Shown here: one piece after another, positions 24,134-35,349 of the stretch | Numbering within the stretch: position 1 is the stretch's first letter | Layout of the letters: every line of letters starts with the position of its first letter | Assembly: GCA_030159075.1 (NCBI GenBank) | Contig: BROG01000003.1 | Span: 3,765,001-3,829,000 of the forward strand | DNA from: Atrina japonica | Lineage: Eukaryota; Mollusca; Bivalvia; Pterioida; Pinnidae | Length of the DNA stretch: 64,000 nucleotides | Reading direction: 5' to 3' | Notes under the pieces: model-generated | The model's input: only the letters and a program-made list of their open reading frames with translations | What the model was told of the DNA's origin: nothing | The model's database searches: none | Program-made: the position numbers and the translations under genes

Positions 24134-25737
24134 GGGTGGTGGAGTGGGGTATGGGGGGGGGGGGGGGGGGGGGGGGGGGGTGGTGGGGGGGTGGGGGGGG
24201 GCGGGGTGGCGTGGTGCGGGGGGGAGGTGGTGGGGGGGGGGGGGTTGGGGGGGGGAGGGGGGGGGGGGGGGGGGGGAGTGAGGGGGGGGGGTAGGGGGGG
24301 CGGGGGGCGGGGGGGTGAGGGAGGTGGTGGCGGGGGGGGGGGGGGGGGGGGTAGGGGGGGGGCGTGGGGGTGGGGGGTGTGGGGGGGGGTGGGGTGGGGG
24401 TGGGGGGGGGTGGGCGGGGGGAGGGGGTTGGGGGGGGGGGGGGGGTGTGGGGGGCGGGGGGGGGGGGGGGGGTTTGGCGGAAGGGGGGGGGGGGGGGTGT
24501 GGGGGGAGGGAGGTGGAGAGGGGAGGGTAGAGATGGTGGGTGGTGGGGGGGGGGAGGGATGGGGAAAGGGGCGGGGGGGTGTGCGGGTCGAGGGGCGGGG
24601 AGAAGGGGGGGGAGGGGAGCGGTGGGGGGGGGAGGGAGGGAGAGCGGGATGGGGTGGAGGTTGGAAGGAGAGGAGAGGAGGGGGGGAGGGGGGGGGGGGG
24701 GGGGGGGGGGTACGATGGGGGGTGGGGGCGGGGGGGGTGGGGGGGGGGGGGGGGGGGTGGGAGGGGGGGGGGGGGGGGGGTGGGGGGGGGGTTGGAGGGG
24801 GGTGGGGGGGGGGTGGGGGGGGGGGGGGGGGGGTGGGGGGGGGTCGGGGGGGAGTGTGGGGGGGGAGGGGGGAATGGTGGGGCGGTGGGGGTGTGGGGGG
24901 GCGGGGGGGTGGGGGAGGGGGGGGGGGGGTGGGGGGTGGGGGGGGATGGGGGGGGGGGAGGAGGGGGGTGGGGGGGGGGCGGGGAGGTGGAGTGGAGGGG
25001 AGGGGTGGGGGGGGATTGGGGGGGGGCGGGGGGGGGGTGCAGGGGGGGGGGGGTGGAGGGGGGGAGGGGGGGATGGGTGGGAGGGTGGGGGGGTGGGGGG
25101 GGGGGGGGTGGAGGGGAGGGTGGGGGGGGGGGGGGATGGAGGGGAGGGGGGGGGGGAGGGGGGGGGCGGAGGGAGGGGAAGGGGGTGGGGGACCGGGGAT
25201 GGTGGGGGGGGGGGGGGGGGTGGAGGGGGTGGTGGGTGTGGGGGGGGGGGGGGTTGGGGGGGGGGGGGGGTGGGAAGGGGGGGGCGGTGTGGGGGCGGAG
25301 AGGAGGGGGGGGGGGGGGGTGGGGGGGGGGGGGGGGGAGGGGGGGGGAGGGGGGTGGGGGGGGGGGGGGTGGGGTGGGGGAGGAGGGGGGGGGCGGGGGG
25401 GGGGGGGGGGGGTGGGGGGGGGGCTGGGGGGGCGGGGCTGGGGGGGGGGGGGGGGGTTTGTGGGGGTGAGTGGGGGGGGGAGGGCCGGGTGGGGGGGGGG
25501 GGGGGGGGGGGTGGAGAGGGGGGGGGGGGGGGGGGGGGGGGGGGGTGGGGGGGGGTGGTGGTGGGGGGGGTTTGTGGGGGGGCGGGGGGGGGGGGGGGGG
25601 GGGGGGGGGGAGGGGAGGGGGGTGGGGGGTGCGGGGGGGGGGGGGTGGGGGGGGGGGGGGGGGGGGGGGGGGAGGGGGGGGGGGGGGGGGGGGGGGGGAG
25701 GGGGGGGCGTGGGGGGGGGGGTGGGGGGGGGTGTGGT

Positions 25738-25770
<33 letters not shown>

Positions 25771-25935
25771 GGGGGGGGGGGGGGGGGGGGGGTTGGGGGA
25801 GGGGGGGGGGGGGGGGCGGGGGGGTCGAGGGGAGGGGGGGGGGGGGGGGGGGGGGGGTGGAGGAGGGAGGGGGGGGGGGGGGGGGTGGGGGGGGGGGGGG
25901 GGGGGGGGGGGAGGGGGGGGGGTGGGTGGGGGGGG

Positions 25936-25980
<45 letters not shown>

Positions 25981-26172
25981 GGAGGGGGGGGGGGAATGGG
26001 GGGGGGCGGGGGGGTGGAGGGGGGGGTAGTGGGGGGGGGGAGGGGGGGGGGAGGGGGGGGGGAGGGGGGGATGGGGGGGGGGGGGGAGGGGGGGGGGGGG
26101 GGTGTTGGGGGGTGGGGGGGGTGGGACGGGGAGAGGGGGGGGGGGGGGGGGGTGGGGAGGGGGGGGGGGGTG

Positions 26173-26204
<32 letters not shown>

Positions 26205-27073
26205 GGGGGAGGGGGTGGGGGGGGGGGGGGGTGGGAAGAGGGGCGGGGTGGGGGGGGGGGGGGGGGGGGGGGTGAGAGTGGGGGCGATGCGGGGGGGGGG
26301 AGGGGGGGGGTGGGGGGGGGGAGGGGGGGGGACGTGGGTGGAGGGGGGGGGGGGGTAGGGAGGGGGTGGGGGTGGGGGGTGGGGGGAGGGTGGGGGGGGC
26401 GGGGAGCGGGGGGGGGGGAGGGGGGGGGGGGGGGGGGGGGGTGGGGGGGGGGGGGGGGGGGGTTGGGGGGGGGGGGGGGGGGGGGGTGGGGGGGGGGGGG
26501 GGGGGAGGGGGGGGGGGGGGGGGGGTGGGGGGGTGGGGTGGGTGGGGGGGGGGGGGGGGTGGGGGGGGGTGGGGGGTGGGGGGGGGGGGGGGGGGGGGGG
26601 TAGAGGGGGATGGGTGTGGGGTGGGAGGGTGGGGGTGGGGATGGGAGGGAGGCGGGGGGCCGGGGGGGGGGTGAGGAGGGGGGTTGTGGAGGGTGGGGGG
26701 GGTGTTGGGGGGGGGCGTGGGAGGGGTTGTTTTTGTTTTTTTTTATGGGGTTTGTTTTGTTTTTCGTTTTTTATTGTTGTTTCTGGTTTTTTTTTTTTTT
26801 GTTTTTGTTTTTTTTTTTTTTGTTTTTTTGTGTTGTTTTTTTTTTGTTGTCTTTTGTTTTTTTTTTTGTTTTTTTTGTTTGTTTTGTTGTAGTTGTTTTT
26901 GCTTTTTGGTTTTTTTTTTTTTTTTTTTTGGTGGGCTGGTGTGTTTTTTTTGTGTTGGTGTGTTTTTTTCGTTAGTGGTTTGTTTTTTTTTTTTGGTTGT
27001 TGTTTTTTGCTTTTTTGTTGCTTTTGTTTTCTTTTGTTTGTTTTTTTTTTTTTTTTTTTTTTTTTTTTTGTTT

Positions 27074-27151
<78 letters not shown>

Positions 27152-27226
27152 TTTTTTCTCTTTCCATCTACCTTTTTTTTTTTTATTTTTTTTTTTTTTT
27201 TTTTTTTTTGTTTTTTTTTCCCCGGC

Positions 27227-27279
<53 letters not shown>

Positions 27280-27757
27280 ACCCCCCCCCCACACACCCCC
27301 CCCTCCCGCGCCCCCGTTTTTGTTTTTTTTTTTGTTGTTTTTTTCAAAGTTTTTTTTCACCGTGCTTTTTGTGTTTGTTATTTTTTCCCCCCCCCCTTTT
27401 ACGTTTTTTTTATTTTTTTTTGTGTTTTTGTTTTTTGTCTGTTTTTTTGTTTGGTTGTTGTTTGTTTGTTTTTTTCTTTTGTTTTTTTTTTTGTTGTTGT
27501 TTGTTTTTTATGTTTTTGTTGTTCTTTTTGTTTTTGTTTTGTTCTTTTTTTGTTTTTTTTTTTTTAATTTGTTTTTTTTGTTTTTTGTTATTTGTTTTGT
27601 TATTTTGTTTTTTTTTTTGTTTTTTATTTTTCTTTTTTTTTTTGTTTTGATGTTTTTTTTTTTTTTTTTTTTTTTTTCTTTTTTTTTTTTTTTGTCTTTG
27701 ATTTTCTTTTTTCTTTTTTTTTTTTTTTTTTTTTTTTTGTTTTTTTGTTGTTGTTTT
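23346..27757. repeat. 4.4-kb homopolymer-like G, T and C block, probable artefact
   Basis: From 23346 to about 26730 the plus strand is almost pure G with scattered single T, A and C. From about 26731 to 27074 it is mostly T with G. A run of 77 C fills 27075-27151, T-rich sequence follows, a run of 52 C lies at 27228-27279, and T-rich sequence continues to 27757. The block is bounded by two copies of the same 112-bp flank. The long poly-proline frame on the minus strand and the poly-glycine frames on the plus strand are pure composition. The duplicated flank and the homopolymer character argue for an unresolved read or gap-filling error. A true expanded G-rich satellite is less likely. Confidence 0.85.
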
Positions 27758-27871
27758 TTGCAGAAGTGGTCATGTGGTATAAATTACAAAAAGTTTTTCA
27801 TTTAGCCGGTAATATTGTTGGGGTCTCCTTTGCCTATTGGTTACAGCATCGCGCTTTGAACCATGAAGTCT
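27758..27871 (+). repeat. Duplicated flank, right copy
   Basis: The 114-bp partner of 23234-23345. Here the sequence runs on without a break into the rest of a SINE, so this copy represents the intact locus. Confidence 0.9.
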
Positions 27872-27985
27872 CTCACTTCTGGTCAGCACAGGTCCATTAC
27901 CTGCTGGAACCTTAGCAGCTGATTTTTGCCAGTTTTCTTACTGTAAAATTGTGTGGTGTAAAACACTATATTCAAAATTCAATTT
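27815..27985 (+). mobile_element. tRNA-derived SINE family 2, copy 2
   Basis: The head GCCTATTGGTTACAGCATCG is followed by CGCTTTGAACCATGAAGTCT (the tRNA-like part shared with 35091), then CTGCTGGAACC, and ends GTGTGGTGTAAAACACTATA. The frame 27592-27915 that crosses it starts in the T-rich block and is not a gene. Confidence 0.6.
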
Positions 27986-28940
27986 AATACTGTGACAAAT
28001 TGACAGAATAGCCATGGCAGAGAAATGATCCAGGCGAGCAGAAAAAAAAGGAATTTCCCCCATGGCGATCTTTTAATTTTGTGTATAAACCTCAAAGATT
28101 ATTGCAATTTGCTGTTTACATCTGTACCTATGTGACCTCCTTTGTCTTAAACATGTATCCAGATCATTTCTTGGCCCACTTTGGAGGCCAAAATTCAACT
28201 GGTAAATTTTAGATCAATCGGAGCATTTTCTGTAATCAAGTGTTTAACTCCAGCATTCAGATCAAACAACATAATCGTCTTCTTTATGTTTTCTTTATTG
28301 AGTTATCATTTTGAAATTAATTCCGATAAGTGTGTCATTACCGATATTCTACACATGACTTCTTTCATTCCTTTAACGAGAGTCATGAAAAGATATGAAA
28401 GTATTATATTTAACACGATTATCTGACATGACAATATCGAGGAAAATAAATGACAATCTTATACATTTAATAGTTAAAATCAAATAATTTACATACAGCA
28501 CCTGATTTCAAGACATGGGTATATTAAATATTGTCGATATTGTATCTTGAATGACTAGCATTTTGAATGGTTATAAATCTGTTTAAATAAGTTATTCTTA
28601 TGAATGTGAGAAATATCAACATCTTTCCATCGGATCAAAATTTTGATTTATTTTTGACACTATAATGGATTTGTCAAAAGATAGGTATCAAATATTTGAC
28701 AAAATTGTGTCCTAAAGATAGACTTTCTTATAAATATATTTGAATATGATCTGTTGTCATAAAGTACACCCGATATCCACGCAATATTTAGCCGATTCAT
28801 GCTGGTACTTATACGTTCAATTATTCCATTCATCTAGCTATTATTTGTATAACATAATTTGGGTGGATCTACATGTTTGTTACAAACTGATTGTGCTGCA
28901 GCGGGGGAATAATGGATCATATATAGGTTTTTTTTTTCAT
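27986..28940. other. AT-rich non-coding DNA
   Basis: No exon or repeat identified. Frames at 28181-28426 and 28740-29051 lack any supporting feature; the second runs into the adjacent MITE. Confidence 0.45.
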
Positions 28941-29126
28941 CACAGTGGATCCTGCCTTGATAGACCACCTTTTCTACCACTTAACTATGGCTTCTCAAGA
29001 CAGGGGGATACACTAAAGAAAAAAGCTTTATTTACAGTGATATTTAACTGAATGGTTTTCCAGAGGTGGACTCAAAAGACAGGTGGTTTTAAACAACATT
29101 GGTCTCTAAAGACAGGTTCCAATATA
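28941..29126. mobile_element. TACAGT MITE, GAGAGACCAC type
   Basis: It begins CACAGTGGATCCTGCCTTGA and ends GACAGGTTCCAATATA. The interior has GCTTCTCAAGACAGGGGGAT and AAAAGACAGGTGGTTTT. It aligns with 15856-16035 over its length. Confidence 0.65.
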
Positions 29127-29158
29127 CTTAAGTTATTGTTTTAGTAGAAGAGAAAGAT

Positions 29159-29611
29159 AATGGGGAACTTTCGAGTTATCCCGGATTACTGTTATGATCC
29201 TGCATTTATTCGCACCGTTTGGATTTTGTTCCTCATATGTTCTTCCGGTTATCATATTTACCTCTGCAGCATATGTAAAGTAAATGGAAATACTCTTATT
29301 TTTAGCGCATTAACTTTATTTTGTATATAGAAATCCAAGAGACTCTTTAAACATACTACAGTGGGTTATTTAGTTGAACACCAAATTACTGAAATGTAGC
29401 AGGTGAGGAAAAATGTGCGGACAGACAGGGAATCAAACCCAGAACCTTCCGAACACTAAGAGAGCAGTTTTACCAACTGCACTATTGGGACTATCTATAT
29501 ATTTCCATAACAGGAAATAACGTTGAGGAACATTTTTTTAGAATCATGTAACTGGCGATAATAAAAGCAAGATTATAACAGTAATCTGGGCTAACTCGAA
29601 AGTTCCCTATT
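29159..29611. mobile_element. Long-TIR element with internal tRNA-like segment
   Basis: The left end AATGGGGAACTTTCGAGTTA and the opposite-strand right end AATAGGGAACTTTCGAGTTA start an inverted repeat of about 41 bp that continues CCC(G/A)GATTACTGTTAT. Total length is about 453 bp with no coding frame. On the minus strand within it (about 29395-29490) lies a tRNA-like stretch. Target duplication was not resolved. Confidence 0.65.
29395..29490 (-). mobile_element. tRNA-like SINE fragment
   Basis: The minus strand reads GTGCAGTTGGTAAAACTGCT, CTCTTAGTG and then GGGTTTGATTCCC, close to the eukaryotic tRNA B box GGTTCGANTCC. It is probably a SINE head captured by the surrounding inverted-repeat element. 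It is not a functional tRNA gene because no acceptor stem is visible. Confidence 0.4.
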
Positions 29612-30372
29612 TCCAATGCTGATGCATATCTGCCACGTTTATATACATGGACTTTCCTATATCCTTAATTATGAGTCCAAAGTCCAGAAAATTAGGAAAA
29701 TATATAAGTTTTTGACTAAAACAGAAAAACTTTATTTGAGACATTTGTTTGAAAGTAGATTTTGAAACCCTAAATTGGGACTTTTTGGATGTTTTGGGGA
29801 AAATATAAGCAATTTGCATTTGGAATGGGTCCTGTAACCAGACACCAAAAACACCCTAGGAAAATCCCTGATATATGTTTATAATATTATTTATACTGAA
29901 CAAATAAAACCATCACATGCTATCTCGATTCTGGCCATAAATAAACAATATGAAGTTTAATGTGCTGGAATCAAGATTTTTAATTTTAAAAATGTAAATC
30001 CGACAAATTTCGACTTTTTCAACAACAAAATATAAATTAACAGAAAATCTTTTAAAACTTTGGGTCCAGGTAATTTACAGGTAGGTGGGTCATTTGGACA
30101 CATAAAGAAACCTATAATTTTTATTTCTGGCATAATGGAGATGTTTGATGACTTACGCATGACATAATATGTTCAAGTTCTGTCTGACCTTGACAATAAA
30201 GGTAGACCTTGACACTGAGAGTAAATGATGGCGATGAGGAAAATGGTTCAATATAAGACATAAACTTGAGATCTTAGTTTAATCTGAATGACATGACACT
30301 CTGATGGATAAATTGTGTTAAACATAAGAGAATGATTCCACAATGCTACATAGATGTTCCCCTAACACTATT
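29612..30372. other. AT-rich non-coding DNA
   Basis: Nothing supported. Minus-strand frames at 29607-29819 and 29957-30160 are short and featureless. Confidence 0.45.
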
Positions 30373-30535
30373 GTACAATGGAACCAGTATTGAAAGACCA
30401 CTCTCATGAAAAACCACCTGTCTAGTGAGTTCATTCTAAAAACCACATGGTTAAACAATCCTATAAAACCTCTTTTGAGAGATGACCATATTTAGTGGCT
30501 GATGGGGTGGTCTCTCAAGATGAATTCCACTGTAC
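30373..30535. mobile_element. TACAGT MITE, GAGAGACCAC type
   Basis: It begins TACAATGGAACCAGTATTGA and ends TCAAGATGAATTCCACTGTA. The interior GAGAGATGACCATATTTAGT matches the family. Confidence 0.65.
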
Positions 30536-30550
30536 TGAAAAACTTCCTAC

Positions 30551-30572
30551 AAAAAAAAAAAAAAAAAAAAAA
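30551..30572. repeat. Poly-A tract
   Basis: Twenty-two uninterrupted A residues just after the MITE. Confidence 0.9.
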
Positions 30573-30574
30573 TT

Positions 30575-31334
30575 AAAATAAAAAATGGTTTGATACAAGA
30601 TTATCAATACAGAATCATTAGCCTGAGTACTGACTGAACTTTACAAATGTATAATATTGCCTTCCTGTCACTCTCTATATATCATTCCAATTTCTGTTGT
30701 TTGTTCTCAATCACTTCTCTGTTTAACCTTGTGCATGACCGGGGAATTTTCCAGTTCTAGTAACACTATCATTCCATAATAATTACTCAAAACACAAGTA
30801 CCAATATTCAGTTTGTTCCTCAATACTTCCCAACACAGGAACATCCTTCCTACCACACTTAACAAGTTCAGCTTTTCTACATTTTCATTAAGGAAGCCAA
30901 ATAAAAACCTTAGGAGTTTCAGAGTTCAATCAATTCTCCACCTGACCAAACATGTTTGATGGCATCCTGGTTGATCAGTGTAATCTGATTGTCATATACA
31001 GCACACCGAGATTTCACTTTCAGAAATGATGCATATAATCCATTTCACAAATCGCTTACCAATATGGGAAGGTTTAGACCATCCCATTACAGCATCAAGA
31101 TGTACATTTCTGCATGGATATAGCATACAAGAATAATTATCTGCAATGACACTTCTACATGAAGGTTATAAAACACTTTGATGATACCTGTATGGGTGCA
31201 GGGAAATGAGATTCATGGTAGGGAAAAATCAACAATATGACATATCTATTTTATAAGTGTCTAAATACTATAATGAATTTCAAATTTCTGACAATTTTTG
31301 TTTTCATTTCACATGATGAAAAATAAAACAAGCG
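30575..31334. other. AT-rich non-coding DNA
   Basis: No feature recognised on either strand. Confidence 0.45.
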
Positions 31335-31417
31335 TTAACTCACCAACCCCTGAATTACAGCGGACTCTTCTGTAAATCACTGACTTAGACCAGTCCAAAT
31401 GTGTTTTTAGGGGTAAA
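31335..31417. mobile_element. ~85-bp palindromic mini-element, copy 2
   Basis: The reverse-oriented copy runs from TAACTCACCAACCCCTGAA to TTTTTAGGGGTAAATTA. The body GACTCTTCTGTAAATCACTG and ACCAGTCCAAATGTGT is the complement of the other copies. Confidence 0.65.
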
Positions 31418-31908
31418 TTACCAGTAGTTAAGATTGATACCCAATGAGCCTGAGCAATAGAATGCAAAACATACATGTAGCTTGATTAAGTTACATGTAT
31501 ATGAAAAATGATTTTGAGTTATTTCAATCCCATTTACATGTAAAATATTACAATTACATGTACATGTACTAGCAAACTAGAAATACTTTCATTTCATTTA
31601 ATTGTTCAGTCAATTAAGTAAATGAGCAATCATTGCTTAAATCTAACGGCAACAAATCTCTTCAAATGACCATTTATTGACTGTGAAAAATTGCAATATG
31701 TGTGTCAAAAAAGTACACATCCTTATAAACTAGATTCTGTGAGCCCATTGACAAATTCCTCCAAACAAACTGTTTAAGAAGCAATTCCTACCCACTCTAA
31801 TTAGTGTAAAAAGAAATGCATGAATGATTATCTAACATACATGTACCGGTACATTGTATGACTATGCACTATGTTTATTATGATTTGGGAAATTTATTTT
31901 AGGGTCTC
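31418..31908. other. AT-rich non-coding DNA
   Basis: Several short ACATGTA repeats near 31465-31570; otherwise nothing. Confidence 0.4.
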
Positions 31909-33268
31909 TTAAAGGAATATAAGCTGTCGCAATGATCATTTTTGTCCAATGACATATAGACAAGAAATTAGAATGTGATAAAATGTGTATTCAAATACAT
32001 TATCAAACACGTGAAATGTTGTAAAAGGTCTTCTTTTCGATGTTATGTTTTTTAAGAATTCAAGTTTCCCCGTACCTTGAAAAATCTGGCTGTATTTCGG
32101 TATGTAATGACCTTTCAGATAAACTCTTTCGCCATATCAAATGTGCTTCGTAATTCGGTCAGGGGGATCTCGGTCCTTTACGCGCTTGGTCTATCAGCAA
32201 TCGACATATATTAAAGTCGGCCTATTTTTATGTGTTTTATATTTACTTTTAAAATACAGGACATAATTTTTATTGGAAAGAACATGTAGTATTATGCAAA
32301 ATATGAGCTTTTCAACTTGATTTTAAATACCTGAAGCCTGGCTCAGTCGGTAGCGCACTCGACTCTTGATCGTGAGGTTGTGAGTTTGAGTCCAGCCGGC
32401 GGCAAGTTGGTTTCCTGTCCTTCGGATGAGACAGTAAAAACTGAGGTCCTGTGTCATAGCAGATGTCGACACGTTAAAGAACCCTCATTGCTCAATGGCC
32501 GTAAGTGCCGAGCATAGGCCAAAATTTGAAGCCCTTCACTGGCATTTGGTGACGTTTCCATATGAGTGAAATATTCTTGAGTGGGACGTTAAACAACAAT
32601 AAACAAACAAACAAACAAATACCTGAAGCAAATCGGATGAATATATGAATAAAAATATCAAGTCACTAAAAGAAAATTTTCCAATCTTTAATGCTACTTT
32701 GAAATGAATGCTGACAATGCCAAAATCAAAACAATATAACTGTGAAAACTATGCGTACCTGATTTACAATCATGCTGCCATGTCCAATGGAGTTGAGCAG
32801 TTTGCATGTGTCAAGAATGATAAAGCTGAGAATGTGATGGGACAAGTTAAAAGGGGGTTGAGATCACCCGATATACCTGGCACATAGACAATTTCATTAA
32901 CATATGTTTTGAAACGATGAAAAAGACCAACTTTGCCTGATTTAGGGTATGAAATGATGATGTACGAAAAAAAAAACCGCATAGGGTAATAAGAATAGAG
33001 TATATATTTACTGCAAACAGCACGTGCTTATTTGACACTCAGTAATCTTCGTAAAAATTACCGAAAGTTAATTTGCAATGCTCAGAGTAATGGCGGACAA
33101 AAAAATATATATGATATTACGGGTTACGTTTGGCAAGATTGCTGCCATTATACGCATGCATTTGTTATTCTAACTACCAGATGGTCTCTTTGGGATATAC
33201 ATGAGATAAAATATAACATAAAATGGGCATGTGAATTTGTTCACCTATGACAGTTCATATCACTTTAA
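31909..33268. mobile_element. TTAA-flanked DNA element, copy 2, interrupted by a SINE
   Basis: TTAA at 31909-31912 and 33265-33268 flank near-complementary ends (AGGAATATAAGCTGTCGCAA and GACAGTTCATATCACT on the right). It aligns with 2933-3867: shared blocks include GTAATGACCTTTCAGATAAA, GTGCTTCGTAATTCGGTCAG and CACCCGATATACCTGGCAC. A SINE with its own target duplication sits at 32337-32616. Near the right end this copy has about 110 bp (around 33095-33210) that copy 1 lacks. Confidence 0.75.
32337..32616 (+). mobile_element. tRNA-derived SINE family 1, full length, nested
   Basis: The head carries an A box TGGCTCAGTCGG and a B-box-like GTGAGTTTGAGTCC. A shared central part follows (GAACCCTCATTGCTCAATGG, GTGCCGAGCATAGGCC), then CATATGAGTGAAATATTCTT, GACGTTAAACAACAATAAAC and an (AAAC)n tail. 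A 12-bp direct repeat, AAATACCTGAAG, flanks it at 32325-32336 and 32617-32628. It resembles the tRNA-derived SINEs widespread in mollusc genomes (RUDI-type, name from memory). The uninterrupted sequence is seen in the other TTAA element near 3330. Confidence 0.92.
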
Positions 33269-33429
33269 ATTGGTATTTAGTGTTGAAGCTTATTATTTGA
33301 TGATGAAGCAGTCCCTAACTAACCAAAACCTCTGGTCTAGCTGCATGGCCTTGTTTGAATTTGGACTCTCAAACGTCTGTTCGCAAATCAGACAATCTTC
33401 TGACTCACATACTGGTTAACTAGGCAAAA

Positions 33430-33743
33430 TACAGGTAAACCTGTCTTGTGACTACCTGTCTTGTGAGACCACCTTCTGAGAACCAGAGTTCAAATCCTTT
33501 ACATAAAGCCTGATCTTTTTAATTCATCAACCCCTGAGCTCACATTTAGACTCATCCAAATCAATAGATAGCATGGTCTACTGTCATAATTCAGGAGAGA
33601 GCAAGAAATGTTTATAGTATTTAGATTAAAATTCTGGAAGTTCAAATGTGGCTACAGGGGTCAGTGGGTTAAAGGACCACCTGTCTTAAGGAACCAGATT
33701 TCAGTGGAAGATGGGATGGTCTCTCAAGACCGGTTCCACTATA
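33430..33743. mobile_element. TACAGT MITE with internal extra sequence
   Basis: The left end is ACAGGTAAACCTGTCTTGTG and the right end CTCTCAAGACCGGTTCCACT followed by ATA. It is longer than its relatives because the middle includes a fragment of the 85-bp mini-element (33521-33572) and other sequence. The frame 33608-33811 is not supported. Confidence 0.5.
33521..33572. mobile_element. ~85-bp mini-element, fragment
   Basis: AATTCATCAACCCCTGAGCT, then TTTAGACTCATCCAAATCA, matches the reverse orientation of the 85-bp mini-element but is internally shortened. Confidence 0.4.
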
Positions 33744-33744
33744 C

Positions 33745-34720
33745 TTACTGGACATGCACTAAGACAAGATGTGAAGACAGTGCAAATATGAATGTTTATT
33801 TATACACATAATTCGTTACATGTCAGATATATAATCCAGTCAGTGATTCAGTTCTTTTGTTACCAATACTTCAAAATAGTTTGCAATAAATCAAAATACT
33901 ATTTGGGAAACCCTGATAAGTTTGTGCAACTCAGAACGTCATAGATGGTTTATATATATAAACACAACACTTCTAGGAGAACAATCTATTTCTGGCTTCA
34001 TCTTTTCATTTAGTTAAAACCACAGGCAGATGCAGCTTAACCAAGCAGTAAGATTAACTGCAAGGTTCAATAATCCAAAATGATTAGGCTTGTGGATAAG
34101 TAGATTTAGCAGTTTTTCCACGGGGATATGTAACCTTTCTGGCGTTTTTAGGGTTCTCGACAACACCAATCTGAATTCTTTTTTTATGTTAACACCTGAC
34201 AGAAGATATAATAGATTATTTCTTTCTACCGGTACACAAACAATTAGATTATACAGCGATAGCTTATCTGCAGTAAGGACTGCATGTACACATTAGCATC
34301 CAATGGATTGAAGATAATTTGATTACAATCTATATACATTGGTCTAAGGAAATCATGTCTCATTGAACTTAATTGCTTAGTGGCTTAGAAGAAAATGTCA
34401 CAAGCCTCGAACAATTCCAATATAGATGTTCTATTGTCCTCCATGTTTCGGTGTCAGTGATCTAGATGTCAAATAGTGTGAGGCTGTGATGCCAAGACCC
34501 ATTAGGTCAATATATACTCTAGACTTAATATCAGAAATGTCATGAAAACAAACTACCGAGATTTTAAATGGAGAATATGAACCATCTCTCAGATTATCAA
34601 AAAGTCTGAGAGCTATGCATTCTGTTGATAACCCGATATGTCAGCTTTGTGAAATATCATCACCACTCTAACTTGGTTCTTAATTGAGACCAGGTGGGAG
34701 ACAGTAAAGGCGAATCAAAT
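33745..34720. other. AT-rich non-coding DNA
   Basis: Nothing supported. Frame 34090-34296 has no recognisable features. A small CA tract begins near 34722. Confidence 0.45.
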
Positions 34721-34761
34721 ACACACACACACACATACATATATACAAAACTTGAATAACA

Positions 34762-35024
34762 GAAAAAAGAGAAACGAAAATATTGTCAAGAGATTTTTAT
34801 GTATAGAAAAATATGTCAATTAGAATATCGGTCATCTCATATTCTAGATACAGTAAAACCTGCTTTAACAATCACCTGTATATAAAGACCACCTGATCAT
34901 AAAGACTTGCTGTCCCCAATAGTACCATTCATGTACAAATCAACCTCTATATAAAGACCACCTCCCTATAAAGACTGGTTTTGTTATGTCCAAAAGAGGG
35001 TCTTTATAAACAAGTTTCACTGTA
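34762..35024 (+). repeat. Inverted duplication arm 1, containing TACAGT MITE 34849-35024
   Basis: The MITE part begins TACAGTAAAACCTGCTTTAA and ends CAAGTTTCACTGTA. It contains CAACCTCTATATAAAGACCA, seen in the copies at 41841 and 63227. The ~87 bp to its left, including ATTGTCAAGAGATTTTTATG and GAAAAATATGTCAATTAGAA, also match in reverse the sequence just outside the 41841 copy. The similarity therefore exceeds the MITE itself. Confidence 0.8.
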
Positions 35025-35090
35025 TCTTGAAGTAACAGGGGCAGTCCCATGATTTTCAAGATAACGAGATTCTTCTGTATATGTATATAC

Positions 35091-35345
35091 AGAGACATGG
35101 CTGAGTGGTTGGAGCATTGCACTTTAAACCATGAAGTCTCTCATCTCCTGTCAGTGTGGGTTGGAATGCCACTGGGGCATTTGCTGAGTTTTACACTTGG
35201 CTTGCCATAGGACAGCACTCTCTTAAAACTGGGTATAATGTAACCAGGTTCACCCCTCCATCATTAATAACAACTAGCTGCCTCCATAAAACTGAAAAAT
35301 TACTGAGTGTGGCATAAAACACCATTTAAACAGAAACACACTTGG
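35091..35345 (+). mobile_element. tRNA-derived SINE family 2, copy 3
   Basis: The head GACATGGCTGAGTGGTTGGA has a perfect A-box core (TGGCTGAGTGG) and is followed by GCATTGCACTTTAAACCATG and AAGTCTCTCATC. The tail has TACTGAGTGTGGCATAAAAC ACC. It shares the head and tail with the copies at 22872 (minus), 27815 and 58840. Confidence 0.65.
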
Positions 35346-35349
35346 TAGA

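Noticed and set aside
23984..26603. Several plus-strand poly-glycine frames up to 681 codons
   Set aside because: Same block read on the other strand. Stops are absent simply because G runs cannot encode them.
23214..27167. Minus-strand frame of 1317 codons, poly-proline with a lysine-rich start
   Set aside because: It is the translation of the G-rich and T-rich low-complexity block and reaches real sequence only at its last residues. Pure composition, not a protein.
26684..27805. Phe/Val/Cys/Pro-rich frame
   Set aside because: Produced by T-rich and C-rich homopolymers.
35091..35165. tRNA-like sequence considered as a functional tRNA gene
   Set aside because: It continues into a body and tail shared with other dispersed copies, and no paired acceptor stem is seen. 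It is a SINE head.
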